From Helicobacter ganmani (GTDB taxonomy: Bacteria; Campylobacterota; Campylobacteria; Campylobacterales; Helicobacteraceae), in the NCBI RefSeq assembly GCF_003364315.1, contig NZ_NXLS01000008.1:1-64000 (forward strand): 64,000 nucleotides of DNA. The letters are read 5' to 3'. The notes under the pieces were generated by a model. The model ran no database searches and was not told the origin of the DNA. It saw only the letters and a list, made by a program, of their open reading frames with translations. A program made the translations under genes and the position numbers. This document shows, one piece after another, positions 38,340 to 48,066 of this stretch (within the stretch, counting starts at the first letter, position 1; every line of letters starts with the position of its first letter).

Positions 38340-38927
38340 ATGATGATTGCTTTACGACTCTATCTTGCTTATAAGCTTTTAAACTCCATATTCTTGGGGG
38401 TTTCTTTGGGGACTATTTTCACAATTTACGCGCCTTTAAACCCCAAAATTTATTCGCTAGGCGGAATCGCACTTGCATTAGGGGCATTTATTTTAAGCCT
38501 TTTTTATAGCAAGTTACTCAATCTAAAGCCTTATAAAAAAATTCTTTTAGGGTTAGAGATTCTGCCTTTTTTCTATCTTTTTGCTTATTTGCTTTTTCCT
38601 AATACCTTTTTTGGCGCACTGATTGTTTATACGCTCTATCAAATAGGCTTTATTTTTGGGGATTATTTAGGACGCACAGAGACGCTACTACTGCCACGCA
38701 AAACGATTCTTTCACATCTAGACAAGCGCAAACAAATTGGCTATCTTTTGGGGCTTGTAATTGCATTTATTTTTTACACTATTTTAGAATTTTTTGGAAT
38801 CTTGCAAAAGGAATCCCAAATTTATGCGATACATTTTTTACTACTTTTGCTACAATGCGCTGTGTTTTTAACACTTTTTTCCGCCTTTAGGCAAACAAGG
38901 ACAAACAAATGGAATCCCAAGACTTAA
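38340..38927 (+). CDS. Integral membrane protein of unknown function, linked to the TonB receptor
   Basis: A 195-residue protein with about six hydrophobic segments and a Leu/Ile/Phe-rich composition; a cytoplasmic loop LGRTETLLLPRKTILSHLDK lies mid-protein. I do not recognise the family; the layout recalls half of an MFS transporter. It begins 1 base after the receptor stop and overlaps the cyclo-ligase by 19 bases, so it is probably co-translated with both. An accessory role in handling the receptor's ligand is possible but unsupported beyond position. Confidence 0.6.
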   Translation: MMIALRLYLAYKLLNSIFLGVSLGTIFTIYAPLNPKIYSLGGIALALGAFILSLFYSKLLNLKPYKKILLGLEILPFFYLFAYLLFPNTFFGALIVYTLYQIGFIFGDYLGRTETLLLPRKTILSHLDKRKQIGYLLGLVIAFIFYTILEFFGILQKESQIYAIHFLLLLLQCAVFLTLFSAFRQTRTNKWNPKT

Positions 38928-39535
38928 AAGCCACTTATCGCGAGATTTTCAAAACAAATTTAATCCGAATTTGCCATTCAAACCAAGCCTATATTAAGGA
39001 CTACAAATTACAAAAGAAACTCAAAGTGCAATTAGATTCCACTCTACGATTCCATAAACTCCACTCCAAACGCCCTATAAACTTGCTTTTTTATTCTCCG
39101 CTTACCCTAGAGTTTGACATAAGGAAACTTTTAAGATTCTATCGCAAAAAAAGAAATGTAAGGATTTTTTTACCAAAAATGGGTGGAGAGAGCTTTAAGG
39201 CGGTGCGATATAGACTTCCTTTGCAAAAACAATCTTTTGGCGTGTATGAACCTAGTGATTCTGCACTTTGGGCTAAAATGGATTGCGCTATCGTTCCTGT
39301 GCTTGGCGTGGATAAAGAGTTGCGGCGCATAGGATTTGGCAAAGGAATGTATGATAGATTCTTTGGCAAGAATCCCAAAAAAATTCCAAAGATAATTTTC
39401 GTTTCGCGCAATTTCAATTTCGTTCCACAAACCATCACAGAATCCCACGACATTAGAGGAGATTGTTATCTCACCCCACACCAAACGATTTATAAGCGTG
39501 GCTTTGCGTCCTTTTGGATTCATCATTTTTCATAG
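38909..39535 (+). CDS. 5-formyltetrahydrofolate cyclo-ligase
   Basis: A 208-residue MTHFS family protein that recycles 5-formyl-THF to 5,10-methenyl-THF with ATP. The C-terminal signature RRIGFGKGMYDRFFGKNP corresponds to the family's RLGxGxGYYDR substrate loop, and FYRKKRNVRIFLPKMGG fits the central strand region. It lies before rny in the same direction, an association also seen in Campylobacter (Cj1208-Cj1209, from memory). The N-terminal half is divergent. Confidence 0.8.
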   Translation: MESQDLKATYREIFKTNLIRICHSNQAYIKDYKLQKKLKVQLDSTLRFHKLHSKRPINLLFYSPLTLEFDIRKLLRFYRKKRNVRIFLPKMGGESFKAVRYRLPLQKQSFGVYEPSDSALWAKMDCAIVPVLGVDKELRRIGFGKGMYDRFFGKNPKKIPKIIFVSRNFNFVPQTITESHDIRGDCYLTPHQTIYKRGFASFWIHHFS

Positions 39536-39579
39536 CACAGCAACTTAAGAGAAATTTAAAGAATTTGTAATGTATATTT

Positions 39580-39704
39580 GTGTGAGTATTCACACCCACT
39601 AAAGCACAAATTCAAAATGTTGAATCCAGCGACTCTCAAACCACTTAAACTTTTTATTAACAAAAAAGAGTAAAATTAAACTCTAAAAATTTGGATTATC
39701 CAAA
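39580..39704 (+). promoter_or_regulatory. Two palindromes in the gap before rny
   Basis: GTGTGA-GTAT-TCACAC (39580-39595) and TTTGGAT-T-ATCCAAA (39690-39704) lie in the 292-base gap between the cyclo-ligase and rny; a TTGACA follows the second at about 39710. The first could end the upstream transcript, the second could be an operator. No protein-coding gene is seen in this gap. Confidence 0.35.
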
Positions 39705-39827
39705 GCAAATTGACACAATATCATCAACCACTAGGGCAATAAATTATAAAATTAAATCAAGTTTCTTTAAATCATAATAAAAATTTATTTAAATTCTTGT
39801 TTTCCTAGTGAGTTTCAAGGACATAAA

Positions 39828-41399
39828 ATGGTTATATGGGTTATTACAAGTTCCGTTATTTCAGCTTTGCTTGCAGGAGGTGGTAGCTATCTCATCTCTC
39901 GCAAACTCTCGCGTGCAGATTCTAAAGTGCTACTAGAACAAGCAAAGGCAAAAGCAAAGGTGATAGAATATGAGGCAGAAAAATTCCTCCAAGAATCTAA
40001 AATCAAAGCAAAAGATATTGAGATAGAAGCAAAAGAAAAATGCGACAAAGAGAGTGCAAGAATCCTCAAAGAATATGAGTTAAATTTATTGAATTTTGAG
40101 AAAGAAAAACTAAGAGAATCGCAACTTATTGAAAAAGAACTTTGTAAGCTAGACAATGAAAAACAAAATCTTAGCAGAGACCGCAACGCATTTTTTGAGG
40201 AACAAAATGCGCTAAAAAAACTCAAAAATACCTATCAGCAAAAGCTAGAAGAACTCACAAAAAATCTATCCAAAGTTGCTTATCTCACCAAAAATGAAGC
40301 AAAAAATATGCTCTTAGAACGTATCAAAGAAGAAGCGAAACGCGAATGCGCCAAAATCATTAGAGAAGAGGAACTCCACGCTAAAGAAGAAGCAAAGGCA
40401 AAAGCAAACTATATCTTAGCAGTTGCAACTTCACGTTTTGCAGGAGAGTTTGCTGCAGAGCGTCTAATCCATACAATCGTCTTGCCAAGTGATGATATGA
40501 AAGCTAGAATTATCGGTAAGGAGGGGCGCAACATCAAATGCCTAGAAATGATTTGTGGGGTGGATATTATCATTGATGACACGCCCAATGTGATTATCGT
40601 AAGCTCTCACAACCTCTACCGACGCGCGATTGCAGTAGAGACTATCAATCGCTTAGTAGAAGACGGGCGAATTCAACCTGCAAGGATTGAAGAAATCTAT
40701 CAAAAATGCTTTAACGATTTTGAAGAAAATGTCTATCAAGAGGGCGAACGCGTTGTGTTGGACTTGGGCTTAAATGGAATCCACCCAGAGATTAAAAGGC
40801 TCATTGGTAAGTTGCGCTATCGTGCAAGCTATGGGCAAAATGCTCTTACACATAGCTTGGAAGTTGCGAATCTAGCGGGAATTATTGCAGCGGAATTGGG
40901 CGGAGATTGTATGCTTGCCACACGCGCAGGGTTATTGCACGATATTGGCAAAGCCCGCACACACGACTTTAAAGGCACGCATGTGGAATTAGGGGCGGAG
41001 ATTGCAAGGAGATATAACGAGCATCCTGTGGTGCTTAATACGATTCTTTCTCATCACGGCGACGAGGAGATTAAAAGCATAGAAGCTGCAGCTGTCTGTG
41101 CAGCAGACGCTCTCTCTGCTGGGCGTCCGGGAGCTAGACGCGAAGTGCTAGAAAACTATCTAAGGCGTGTCAGCGAGATAGAAAAAATCGCCACTTCCAA
41201 AATGGGAGTTTTGCACGCTTATGCAATCAATGCGGGACGCGAAGTGCGCGTGATTGTCAAATCAGACGATATTAGTGATGAGGAATCCTATCTCCTTGCC
41301 AAAGAAATCGCCAAAGAAATAGAATCACAAGTGCAGTATCCGGGCGAAGTCAAAGTCAGTGTGATACGCGAAACAAGAGCTTATGCGGTAGCGGGGTAA
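39828..41399 (+). CDS. rny: Ribonuclease Y
   Basis: RNase Y is the membrane-anchored endoribonuclease that starts mRNA decay in bacteria lacking RNase E. The 523-residue protein has an N-terminal membrane helix, a long charged coiled coil (about residues 30-200), a KH domain (DMKARIIGKEGRNIKCLEMI) and an HD domain (HSLEVANLAGIIAAELGG, then RAGLLHDIGKA carrying the catalytic HD pair). The end KVSVIRETRAYAVAG is canonical. Confidence 0.97.
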   Translation: MVIWVITSSVISALLAGGGSYLISRKLSRADSKVLLEQAKAKAKVIEYEAEKFLQESKIKAKDIEIEAKEKCDKESARILKEYELNLLNFEKEKLRESQLIEKELCKLDNEKQNLSRDRNAFFEEQNALKKLKNTYQQKLEELTKNLSKVAYLTKNEAKNMLLERIKEEAKRECAKIIREEELHAKEEAKAKANYILAVATSRFAGEFAAERLIHTIVLPSDDMKARIIGKEGRNIKCLEMICGVDIIIDDTPNVIIVSSHNLYRRAIAVETINRLVEDGRIQPARIEEIYQKCFNDFEENVYQEGERVVLDLGLNGIHPEIKRLIGKLRYRASYGQNALTHSLEVANLAGIIAAELGGDCMLATRAGLLHDIGKARTHDFKGTHVELGAEIARRYNEHPVVLNTILSHHGDEEIKSIEAAAVCAADALSAGRPGARREVLENYLRRVSEIEKIATSKMGVLHAYAINAGREVRVIVKSDDISDEESYLLAKEIAKEIESQVQYPGEVKVSVIRETRAYAVAG

Positions 41400-41575
41400 G
41401 AATATCAAGCCAAACAAATGAAGCAATCCAAAAGTTCAGTTCAGCCCTATTCAAAAAATCAATCCTCTATTTTTGCTCTTAAATATCTTTTCTTAATTTA
41501 CTATACACTCAATATTCCATTCTCGTAATAACCTATCATACTTACGATTTTAATTGCATTTTATCTCCTTAGATT

Positions 41576-42667
41576 CTATTCTTTAAAGGCATTCACAGCG
41601 TCTATCACTATGCCTACTTGCTCATCACTCATCACAGGACTTATAGGCAAGGATAGCACTTCTTTGTGAATACGCTCGGTAATGGGCAGATTCAAATGAT
41701 TATATTGCTTGTAAGCCTGCTGCTTGTGCGGTGGGATAGGATAATGGATAAGCGTTTGGATTCCACTCTGACTCAAATGCTCTTGCAAACGCGCGCGATT
41801 TTTTGTGCGCACGACAAAGAGATGCCACACCGCCCCCTCCTCGCTTTGAACCTGCGGGAGGATAATACGCTCGTTTTGAATCTGCTCTCTATAAACTCTC
41901 GCAATCTCTTGTCGCCGCTTATTATCCTCATCAAGGATTTTAAGTTTGAGGCGCAAAAATGCCGCTTGGACTTCATCAAGCCTAGAATTTAGCCCTGCAT
42001 AGAGGTTTTCATATTTGATATGTGAGCCATAATTCCCTAATGCGCGGATTCTCTGTGCCAAAGCTTCATCATTTGTAACCACACAGCCACCATCGCCTAA
42101 TGCACCTAAATTCTTACCCGGAAAAAATGAGAATCCACTCACATCGCCCAAACTCCCTACTCTCTTGCCTTGATAGATTGCGCCATGCGCTTGTGCAGAA
42201 TCTTCTATAATTTTTAAATCATATTTTTGCGCTAAATCCCAAACTTTCTGCATTTCCACCGCCTGTCCATACAAATGCACGACAAGAATTGCTTTAGTTT
42301 TTGGTGTGATACGCTCCTCAATCAAATCCACATCAATATTATAAGTCTTTAAGCTTGGTTCTACAAGCACAGGTGTGCAGCCATTATCAGTGATTGCCAA
42401 AATGGAAGCGATATAGGTATTTGCAGGGACGATAATCTCATCGCCCACGCCAAATCCAAATGCTTTAATACTAAGTCGCAAAGCGTCCAAACCATTTGCA
42501 CAACCTACACAATAATTTGTCCCACAATACGCGCTAAACTCACGCTCAAAGGCTTTGCCTTGCTCGCCCAAAACATACCAACCACTCTCTAGCACTTCGC
42601 AAAAAGCAGATTCCATCTCTGCACTCAATCTTTGATTTATTGCTTTGACATCAAGAAAGGGAACCAT
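41576..42667 (-). CDS. fdtB: FdtB/QdtB-type dTDP-3-keto-6-deoxyhexose aminotransferase
   Basis: A DegT/DnrJ/EryC1 sugar aminotransferase of 363 residues. Family signs: [14 protein letters not shown] at the start, [36 protein letters not shown], the metal-free PLP region [10 protein letters not shown] and the lysine in [15 protein letters not shown]. With FdtA-like ketoisomerases and rfbAB in the same locus it should put the amino group at C3 of dTDP-3-keto-6-deoxyhexose, giving dTDP-Fuc3N or dTDP-Qui3N. Start at 42667 follows AAAAGG; it overlaps the end of the upstream fucosyltransferase-like gene by 17 bases, so is coupled to the state of that gene's tract. Confidence 0.82.
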   Translation of the reverse strand: MVPFLDVKAINQRLSAEMESAFCEVLESGWYVLGEQGKAFEREFSAYCGTNYCVGCANGLDALRLSIKAFGFGVGDEIIVPANTYIASILAITDNGCTPVLVEPSLKTYNIDVDLIEERITPKTKAILVVHLYGQAVEMQKVWDLAQKYDLKIIEDSAQAHGAIYQGKRVGSLGDVSGFSFFPGKNLGALGDGGCVVTNDEALAQRIRALGNYGSHIKYENLYAGLNSRLDEVQAAFLRLKLKILDEDNKRRQEIARVYREQIQNERIILPQVQSEEGAVWHLFVVRTKNRARLQEHLSQSGIQTLIHYPIPPHKQQAYKQYNHLNLPITERIHKEVLSLPISPVMSDEQVGIVIDAVNAFKE

Positions 42668-43655
42668 TTGCAAACCTTTTTACCTTAAACTTTTCAAGCA
42701 CTTGCATTATCTTTCTCCTTATATAAGCGCGAATTAAGCGGTGCATTTCTTTTGAGCTGGGAGACAAGTGGGGGGGGGCAGAATATACTAAAGGTGAGTG
42801 TTGCACACTCTCTCCCCAATTCACGCACATTACATTTTCTACCTCTTTAAAAATATTACGATAGCGAGGGGTAATCAAAAGCGGATTGTGAGGGGAAAGA
42901 ATCTTCGCATATCCTCCCATACCTCCGTGTGAGCCGATGATATTGCGACACCGACTTAAAAGATACAAATCCAAATAGCCCTGACTTGGGTTATTCACAT
43001 CGCAGATTCTATAAGTTTTGCCCTTAAGCAGTGGGACAATCTGCTCTTTGACAAAAGCTAAATCATCGCTGAAGAGATAAAAGCTACTTTGTGGGTGCAA
43101 AAGACATATTAGCTCTATGCTTTTGGCAAAATACTCATTGCTCGTAGGATTGCCATAAGCAATATGAGGCTGGGATAAATCCCCTCGCCTGATATGCACC
43201 CCACAAGGAGAGGGAGAAGATTCTATCTCTTGGAGCAATGCGGCAAAAGGTGTATTGCCCTCTTGTAATTCTTGTGGCTTAAAATGCTCCCTTAAAAGCC
43301 CAGCATAACGTGTATCAAACACTCTGCCTAAATATCCTCCAACATAAAGCGGGGGCTGACACATAATCACATCATTGTCATCTACAAAATAATGTTTCCT
43401 ATAATGAGCCACTTCTTCTTTGCTTGCAATTTTTAGAGACAACGCAGGAAAGGCTTTAGGAATATCAAAGCTCACATCATAAACTTTATCATAACTTTTA
43501 CTTGGATTGAAGAACCCTTTGCCACTTTCCTCAAACCAGCTTAAATCATATTTGACTTTTATGCCTTTTTCCTCAAACGCAAGCCCAAGCGTAATAAAAG
43601 CAATTTGACTTGCTATCCCGCCATCTACTCCAATAATCACTAAATTATCTTTCAT
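42651..43655 (-). CDS. GT11-type (alpha-1,2-fucosyltransferase-like) glycosyltransferase with a C9 tract
   Basis: A 334-residue protein with GT11 features: [20 protein letters not shown] at the start, [12 protein letters not shown] (the HxRRGD donor motif), [15 protein letters not shown], and [20 protein letters not shown] in place of the usual N-S/T-F-S-W-W. GT11 enzymes transfer L-fucose from GDP-fucose; here no GDP-fucose genes are seen, so another donor is possible. The ATG at 43655 lies directly after the GT2 stop (AAAGGATAATAATG). A C9 tract about 42 codons before the end is in frame now; slippage in either direction changes the last 42 or so residues and ends early. Confidence 0.72.
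   Translation of the reverse strand: MKDNLVIIGVDGGIASQIAFITLGLAFEEKGIKVKYDLSWFEESGKGFFNPSKSYDKVYDVSFDIPKAFPALSLKIASKEEVAHYRKHYFVDDNDVIMCQPPLYVGGYLGRVFDTRYAGLLREHFKPQELQEGNTPFAALLQEIESSPSPCGVHIRRGDLSQPHIAYGNPTSNEYFAKSIELICLLHPQSSFYLFSDDLAFVKEQIVPLLKGKTYRICDVNNPSQGYLDLYLLSRCRNIIGSHGGMGGYAKILSPHNPLLITPRYRNIFKEVENVMCVNWGESVQHSPLVYSAPPHLSPSSKEMHRLIRAYIRRKIMQVLEKFKVKRFANGSLS
42770..42778 (-). repeat. C9 tract near the 3' end of the GT11-like gene
   Basis: Nine G on the + strand, encoding Pro-Pro after YSA. The present length keeps the frame open to the aminotransferase start. Confidence 0.85.
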
Positions 43656-43657
43656 TA

Positions 43658-44755
43658 TTATCCTTTTATCATCAATGTAATTAAAAGTATGCAAAGCACA
43701 AGAGATAGAGCAAAGGTAGCATTAAAGGCTCTTTTGTATTTCTTATATTTACGATAAATTTTAGTATGTGCTTCATCAAGGATTTCAAGAGATTCTATAA
43801 GCTTCAAATAATCCTTAAACTCAAAGTTGTAGAGTTCTTTTAACTTCTGCGCACCCTCTTTGCTTGCATAAGATTCCATAATTTGATGATAACCCCACAT
43901 TCTGTTTAACTCTATGGGCGAGAGAAGTGCGACTCTCCCTAAGAAATACTCCAAAATTGACGCATTGGGGGTAATATTGAGTATTTTAATTTCCCTAGAA
44001 AAAACACTTTTGCATAATTCCTCCGCTCCAGCGATATTTTTAAGCTCTAAAAAAGTATCCATTAGTTTAGATTTCTCCATATTTTCGCGTTTAAATGTAT
44101 TTCCGTTGAGTGCGCTAATATTGTTCGTGCGTTCGTCAAAACGATAAAGCACAAGAATTTCATCAAGAAGCACGACCCCCCCCCGTAGAAGTAATTTTAT
44201 GTGCATTTGCACATCTTGGTGGTTACACATTGCCCTATCTAATGGATAGAGAATCTCTGCAAAATCTGACTTTCTTAGAGCCATACCCGGTGAAGTCAGA
44301 GCATTACCTACCATAAACAAATGATGTAAAAGCTCGTATCTGCTTCTTCGTGCTACCTCAAGGATTTCTAACTTTTGATTATCCTTATCTATTTTCATTA
44401 GCTGTGGATAAATCGCTTTTGCATTAGGATTTTGTTCTAAGCTTTGGTGCAAGATTTCTAGCGCATTTGGCTCTAGCATATCATCAGTAGCTAAAAATAC
44501 GAGATATTCTCCGCTTGCATTTTCAAAGGCAGTATTTAAACTTGCATTAATACCTTGATTATAAGGGTGTTGGACTAGCTTTATACGCGCATCTTTGCAC
44601 TTTAAAATCTCCTGCACATTTCTATCAGTAGAGCAATCATCTACGATGATACATTCAAAATCACTAAAACTCTGCGCTAGAATGGATTGTATAAAGAATC
44701 CAACAAACTTCTCGTGATTAAAACTCGGGGCTAAAATAGAGATTTTAGGAGACAT
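43658..44755 (-). CDS. Family 2 glycosyltransferase with C-terminal membrane anchor and a G9 tract
   Basis: A 365-residue GT-A enzyme: ISILAPSFNHEKFVGFFIQS, DFECIIVDDCSTDRNVQEIL, and YLVFLATDDMLEPNALEILH supply the nucleotide-sugar and metal-binding acidic residues. A basic stretch KYKKYKRAF is followed by one C-terminal hydrophobic helix, suggesting anchoring at the inner membrane. It presumably adds a sugar to LPS O-antigen or another surface glycan. A G9 tract encoding part of LLLRGGVVLLDE in the middle of the gene is in frame, so the gene is ON; slippage would truncate it near residue 195. Confidence 0.85.
   Translation of the reverse strand: MSPKISILAPSFNHEKFVGFFIQSILAQSFSDFECIIVDDCSTDRNVQEILKCKDARIKLVQHPYNQGINASLNTAFENASGEYLVFLATDDMLEPNALEILHQSLEQNPNAKAIYPQLMKIDKDNQKLEILEVARRSRYELLHHLFMVGNALTSPGMALRKSDFAEILYPLDRAMCNHQDVQMHIKLLLRGGVVLLDEILVLYRFDERTNNISALNGNTFKRENMEKSKLMDTFLELKNIAGAEELCKSVFSREIKILNITPNASILEYFLGRVALLSPIELNRMWGYHQIMESYASKEGAQKLKELYNFEFKDYLKLIESLEILDEAHTKIYRKYKKYKRAFNATFALSLVLCILLITLMIKG
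44176..44184 (-). repeat. G9 tract inside the GT2 gene
   Basis: Nine C on the + strand. Mid-gene position means slippage would act as a plain on/off switch, unlike the 3'-end tracts nearby. In frame here. Confidence 0.85.
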
Positions 44756-44810
44756 TAAGGCTCTTTCCTTTTAATTTGCAAATAAAGGAGGAATTATACA
44801 GAAAATAAGA

Positions 44811-45656
44811 TTATATATCTATTTTTTGTGCGATAATCTTAAAGCCATCAATGCCCGATAGAATAAACTCATTCTCACTTTCCTCAAAGACATTTGCTCC
44901 GATAAATTCCTCGCTTAAAATGCTTTTTGCCACCCTCACACCCTTTAAACTCGGGAGCTGATATTCTCTAAAGATAAAGGCTCTTAATTGATTATGGATT
45001 TGAAAACTTGTTTTTTTAAGATTTATGTTGATATTTTTCACATCAATCTCTGTGCGTGAAAAATAGCACGATTGCGTAAAATCTTGCTTGGTGCGCTTAA
45101 AGCCACCTGTAAGCAAAGAATCCACATTTTCTTTAAGTAATAAAAAGCCTTGCGCCAAATATTTAAAATACAAATCCCGCGCACTCTCTTGCAAGCCTAG
45201 TTCAAAAATTCTTTGCGCGATAATATCTCCTGTGTCAATGCCATTATCAATACAATGCAAAGTAACACCGCTTGTGCGCTCACCATTTAAAATCGGTGTG
45301 ATAGAAGTATAAACGCCCTTATATTTAGGCAAGGCGGAGAAGTGGATATTATAAAGCCTCTTGCTAGCAAATTGCTCTACTTTAAGCAGTCTATCAAATT
45401 CTAAAGAGAGGAAAAGCACATTTGGGATTTGCTGCACTTGCTCTAATGTGCAGACAGGGATACTTGTTTGTAAAGCATATTTTAAAAGCGAGGGTTGCCA
45501 AGTGTCTATGCCCACATCATCACGATTTGGGATTATACAAATCTCATCGTGAGCAAATTTTGAGCGCAAAAGTTTAAGCGCATTAAGCGCAATCGCATTT
45601 TTGCCTGCAATACACACTTTGAGATGATTGAAATTATTTGGGAATCTTACGCGCAT
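44811..45656 (-). CDS. Sugar N-formyltransferase (Fmt-like fold)
   Basis: A 281-residue protein with the N10-formyl-THF-dependent transferase core. The catalytic triad is visible: NIHFSALPKYKGVYTSITPI carries Asn and His, and VTLHCIDNGIDTGDIIAQRI carries the Asp. Relatives (WlaRD, QdtF and similar enzymes) formylate the amino group of dTDP-3- or 4-amino-dideoxyhexoses. With FdtA/FdtB here, formation of dTDP-3-formamido-3,6-dideoxyhexose is the natural proposal. Its start overlaps the end of the AMP-ligase frame by 10 bases, so ligase tract state could influence it. Confidence 0.82.
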   Translation of the reverse strand: MRVRFPNNFNHLKVCIAGKNAIALNALKLLRSKFAHDEICIIPNRDDVGIDTWQPSLLKYALQTSIPVCTLEQVQQIPNVLFLSLEFDRLLKVEQFASKRLYNIHFSALPKYKGVYTSITPILNGERTSGVTLHCIDNGIDTGDIIAQRIFELGLQESARDLYFKYLAQGFLLLKENVDSLLTGGFKRTKQDFTQSCYFSRTEIDVKNININLKKTSFQIHNQLRAFIFREYQLPSLKGVRVAKSILSEEFIGANVFEESENEFILSGIDGFKIIAQKIDI

Positions 45657-47053
45657 AGCTTAAGCTCCCCACGCACAAGATTTGCCCTTTTAAGAGAGCA
45701 AATAGAGAAAAATATTACTCTATTATCCCCCCCCCCCCCGATAAGTCGTAGTTTTTTGAATCTCTCACTCATTGCTAAAGATTCTACAATTTCTACTTTT
45801 GTAGGGATTTTGAAAGCTGCAAGTTTATCTTTACAATACATTCTAATGATTTTTTTTAATTGGATATTATTTAAAAGAGCATTAGTTTGACTAAGCACTA
45901 TTTTCACACTCACACTTTGCCCTGTAATCGCATTAGATTCTCCATAAACAAGACAATCTTGAATATAGGGCATTTTTAGCAATATTCCCTCTATTTCTTG
46001 AGGCAGCACTTTTTCGCCCCCAACATTTATGACTTCTTTAGCTCGTCCTATAATCTTTATATACTTTTGCCCCTCTTCCTCTCTCACTTCTACTAAATCC
46101 CCCGTAGCAAAATATCCTTGCTCATCAAAGACACTATTATCCGCGTTAAGATAGCCAAGTGCTTGTGTGGGGGATTTGATAAAAAGCTCATTATTGACAA
46201 TCTTATAAGAAGCATTGACAATTTTAAAAAACTCTTGCATATTTTTTGTTTTCATTGCATTGGTTTCGCTTGTGCCAAAGCCTTGTTTAAAGTTCGTATG
46301 GGGCAATGCTTGGTGCAAAGATGCTAAGAGTGCTTCACTCATTGGCTCACTACCATAAATAACTAACTTTAAGGAATCTAAATCATACTTGGTTATATCT
46401 GATAAAAGCAAAAGCCTAAGCAATGTCGGTGAAGCGGGTAAAATCTCAATCTCATATTGCTTTAGAGCACTTAAAATAAATTGTGGCTGCCTTTGCTTAG
46501 GGATTACCAAAGTCCCACCTCCACCTAGAGTATTGCACACCACGTCAATACCTGCAATATGGTCAGGTAAATACACGCTTAGCACCCTTAGAGGGTTTGC
46601 TTTTTTTGCACTATATGCTGCAAGGAAAGTATCTAAACTATGCACGATAGCCTTTGGTTTGCCTGTGCTGCCACTTGAAAAGAGAATTAACCCGCTTTGC
46701 TTAGAATCTTTCAAAGATTGGAGTAATTCATATTTTTGAGAATCTACGCGCTTAATTGCTCCATTATGGACTTGTAATATAAATTCAATACCAAATTCAC
46801 CCACATCAAAATCCATATTTCTAGGAAGAATGGGCACAATAATACATTTTTTGCGATAAAGAGCAAAAAAATAAGTGATTTGCGCAAAGCTATAATCTCC
46901 CACTATTGCCACAATACTACCTTGTGGTATCTGCAAGGATTGTCTTTTAGATTCTATACTTTGAAGTAAAGCTGCATAGGTATAAGATTTATCATCGCAA
47001 ATAAAAGCAATATTTTCTTTAAAATAGGATATTCGCTGCAAAAAATCAGGCAT
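45647..47053 (-). CDS. AMP-forming acyl-CoA/ACP ligase (ANL family) with a 3' G13 tract
   Basis: A 468-residue adenylating enzyme: LFSSGSTGKPKAIVHSLD is the P-loop, QGFGTSETNAMKT the A5 motif, GYFATGDLVEV with A7 Asp, GRAKEVINVGGEKVLPQEIE the hinge, and a lysine-rich end (SERFKKLRLI) where the catalytic Lys is expected. It probably activates a short carboxylic acid and loads it on the neighbouring ACP. The protein should end right there; instead the present G13 tract lets the frame continue 27 residues (DNRVIFFSICSLKRANLV onward) to overlap the formyltransferase start. G12 or G14 would stop at once. Overlaps the ketoreductase stop by 8 bases. Confidence 0.82.
   Translation of the reverse strand: MPDFLQRISYFKENIAFICDDKSYTYAALLQSIESKRQSLQIPQGSIVAIVGDYSFAQITYFFALYRKKCIIVPILPRNMDFDVGEFGIEFILQVHNGAIKRVDSQKYELLQSLKDSKQSGLILFSSGSTGKPKAIVHSLDTFLAAYSAKKANPLRVLSVYLPDHIAGIDVVCNTLGGGGTLVIPKQRQPQFILSALKQYEIEILPASPTLLRLLLLSDITKYDLDSLKLVIYGSEPMSEALLASLHQALPHTNFKQGFGTSETNAMKTKNMQEFFKIVNASYKIVNNELFIKSPTQALGYLNADNSVFDEQGYFATGDLVEVREEEGQKYIKIIGRAKEVINVGGEKVLPQEIEGILLKMPYIQDCLVYGESNAITGQSVSVKIVLSQTNALLNNIQLKKIIRMYCKDKLAAFKIPTKVEIVESLAMSERFKKLRLIGGGGDNRVIFFSICSLKRANLVRGELKLCA
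45727..45739 (-). repeat. G13 tract at the 3' end of the ligase gene
   Basis: Thirteen C on the + strand, the longest tract in the window. With one more G the next codon is TAA; with one fewer the frame stops after four codons. Confidence 0.9.
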
Positions 47054-47780
47054 TTACCCCTCCTAGATAGATTACCTGCCCTGTAATAAAATGACTTTTT
47101 TCATCACAAAAAAATTCAATCACATTTAAAACATCTTCAAAGCTTCCAAATCGCTTGATAGCCTGTTGATTTAAAAGAGAATCCATTTTTGCCTTTGGCA
47201 CATTTTTGATTAAATCTGTTGGCACAGGCGTAGGACCCACAGCATTAAGCGTAATACCAAACTCGCTTAATTCTTTTGCCACAACTTGCGTGAGATTGAC
47301 TAAAGCCGCCTTCGAGGCAGCATAAATCGCCTCTCCCTCTAATCTTAGGGGCGTTGCTATGGTAGCAAAATTGACAATCCTATAAGGCATAGTGCGCTTA
47401 AAATCTGCATTGTGTTTTTTAGAATCTTGCACCATTACCTTAGCCACTTCGCGTAAAAACAAAAAACTCCCAAAAACATTGGTATTAAAAATATTTTGCA
47501 TTGTGCTAAAAGGTGTAGTAAGAATATGATTCATAGAGGCAATGCCAGCATTATTAAGCAAAACATCAATTTTTCCAAATTCTTTTTTTACTTCTCTAAT
47601 CATTGCTACTACTGCCTTTTCATCACTCACATCAAGCTCAAAATGCCTATAATTGTGAGATTCTATACTTCCTTTTCCACGAGAGCAACCGCACACGATA
47701 TGCCCTTGTTGCAAATAATATTCACTTAAATCCTTACCGATGCCCTTTCTAGTGCCTGTTATAACAATAACTTTATTCAT
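47046..47780 (-). CDS. Short-chain dehydrogenase/reductase, FabG-like
   Basis: A 244-residue SDR: VIVITGTRKGIGKDLSEYYL is the NADP-binding motif, LLNNAGIASMNHIL the NNAG motif, and YAASKAALVNLTQVVAKEL has YxxxK. The end FITGQVIYLGGVNA is typical of FabG-type 3-oxoacyl-ACP reductases. Sitting between ACP and ligase genes with 8-base overlaps on both sides, it may reduce an ACP-bound 3-oxoacyl group to a 3-hydroxyacyl group destined for the amino sugar; alternatively it acts on a sugar. The ATG at 47780 (MNKVIVITG) is the family start. Confidence 0.78.
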   Translation of the reverse strand: MNKVIVITGTRKGIGKDLSEYYLQQGHIVCGCSRGKGSIESHNYRHFELDVSDEKAVVAMIREVKKEFGKIDVLLNNAGIASMNHILTTPFSTMQNIFNTNVFGSFLFLREVAKVMVQDSKKHNADFKRTMPYRIVNFATIATPLRLEGEAIYAASKAALVNLTQVVAKELSEFGITLNAVGPTPVPTDLIKNVPKAKMDSLLNQQAIKRFGSFEDVLNVIEFFCDEKSHFITGQVIYLGGVNA

Positions 47781-48066
47781 TAACTTGAACTTTTGTGAGG
47801 ATATAAGAAGTGAGTGTTGCCACATCTTTAAAAGGTGAGTTTCTCGCACTCATCGTTTTTTCATCAGCTAAGACAATATGGATATTTAAAGCACTTAGCA
47901 TTTCTTCTAAATCTGCGATAAAACTCACAAGTGCCAAAGAATCTAAATGTCCATCTATGCCATAAATTTTTGTTTCTAATGTAGGCGTTTTAAGCTCATC
48001 GTGCTGTATTTCATCAGCGAGATTTCTTAAGGCTTCAAAAATCACATTTTGTATTTTTTCTTTCAT
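47773..48066 (-). CDS. Acyl carrier protein, locus-specific
   Basis: A 97-residue ACP-like protein with IDGHLDSLALVSFIADLEEM, where the Ser of DSL would carry phosphopantetheine. It is longer and more divergent than a fatty-acid AcpP, which suggests a dedicated carrier. The start is directly after the GNAT stop and its end overlaps the reductase start by 8 bases. Role inferred: holding the acyl group activated by the ligase and processed by the SDR. Confidence 0.8.
   Translation of the reverse strand: MKEKIQNVIFEALRNLADEIQHDELKTPTLETKIYGIDGHLDSLALVSFIADLEEMLSALNIHIVLADEKTMSARNSPFKDVATLTSYILTKVQVNE

Noticed and set aside
39580-39595. CRP-like site TGTGA-N4-TCACA
   Set aside because: The spacing is four rather than six bases and CRP is not expected in Helicobacter; kept only as a palindrome.
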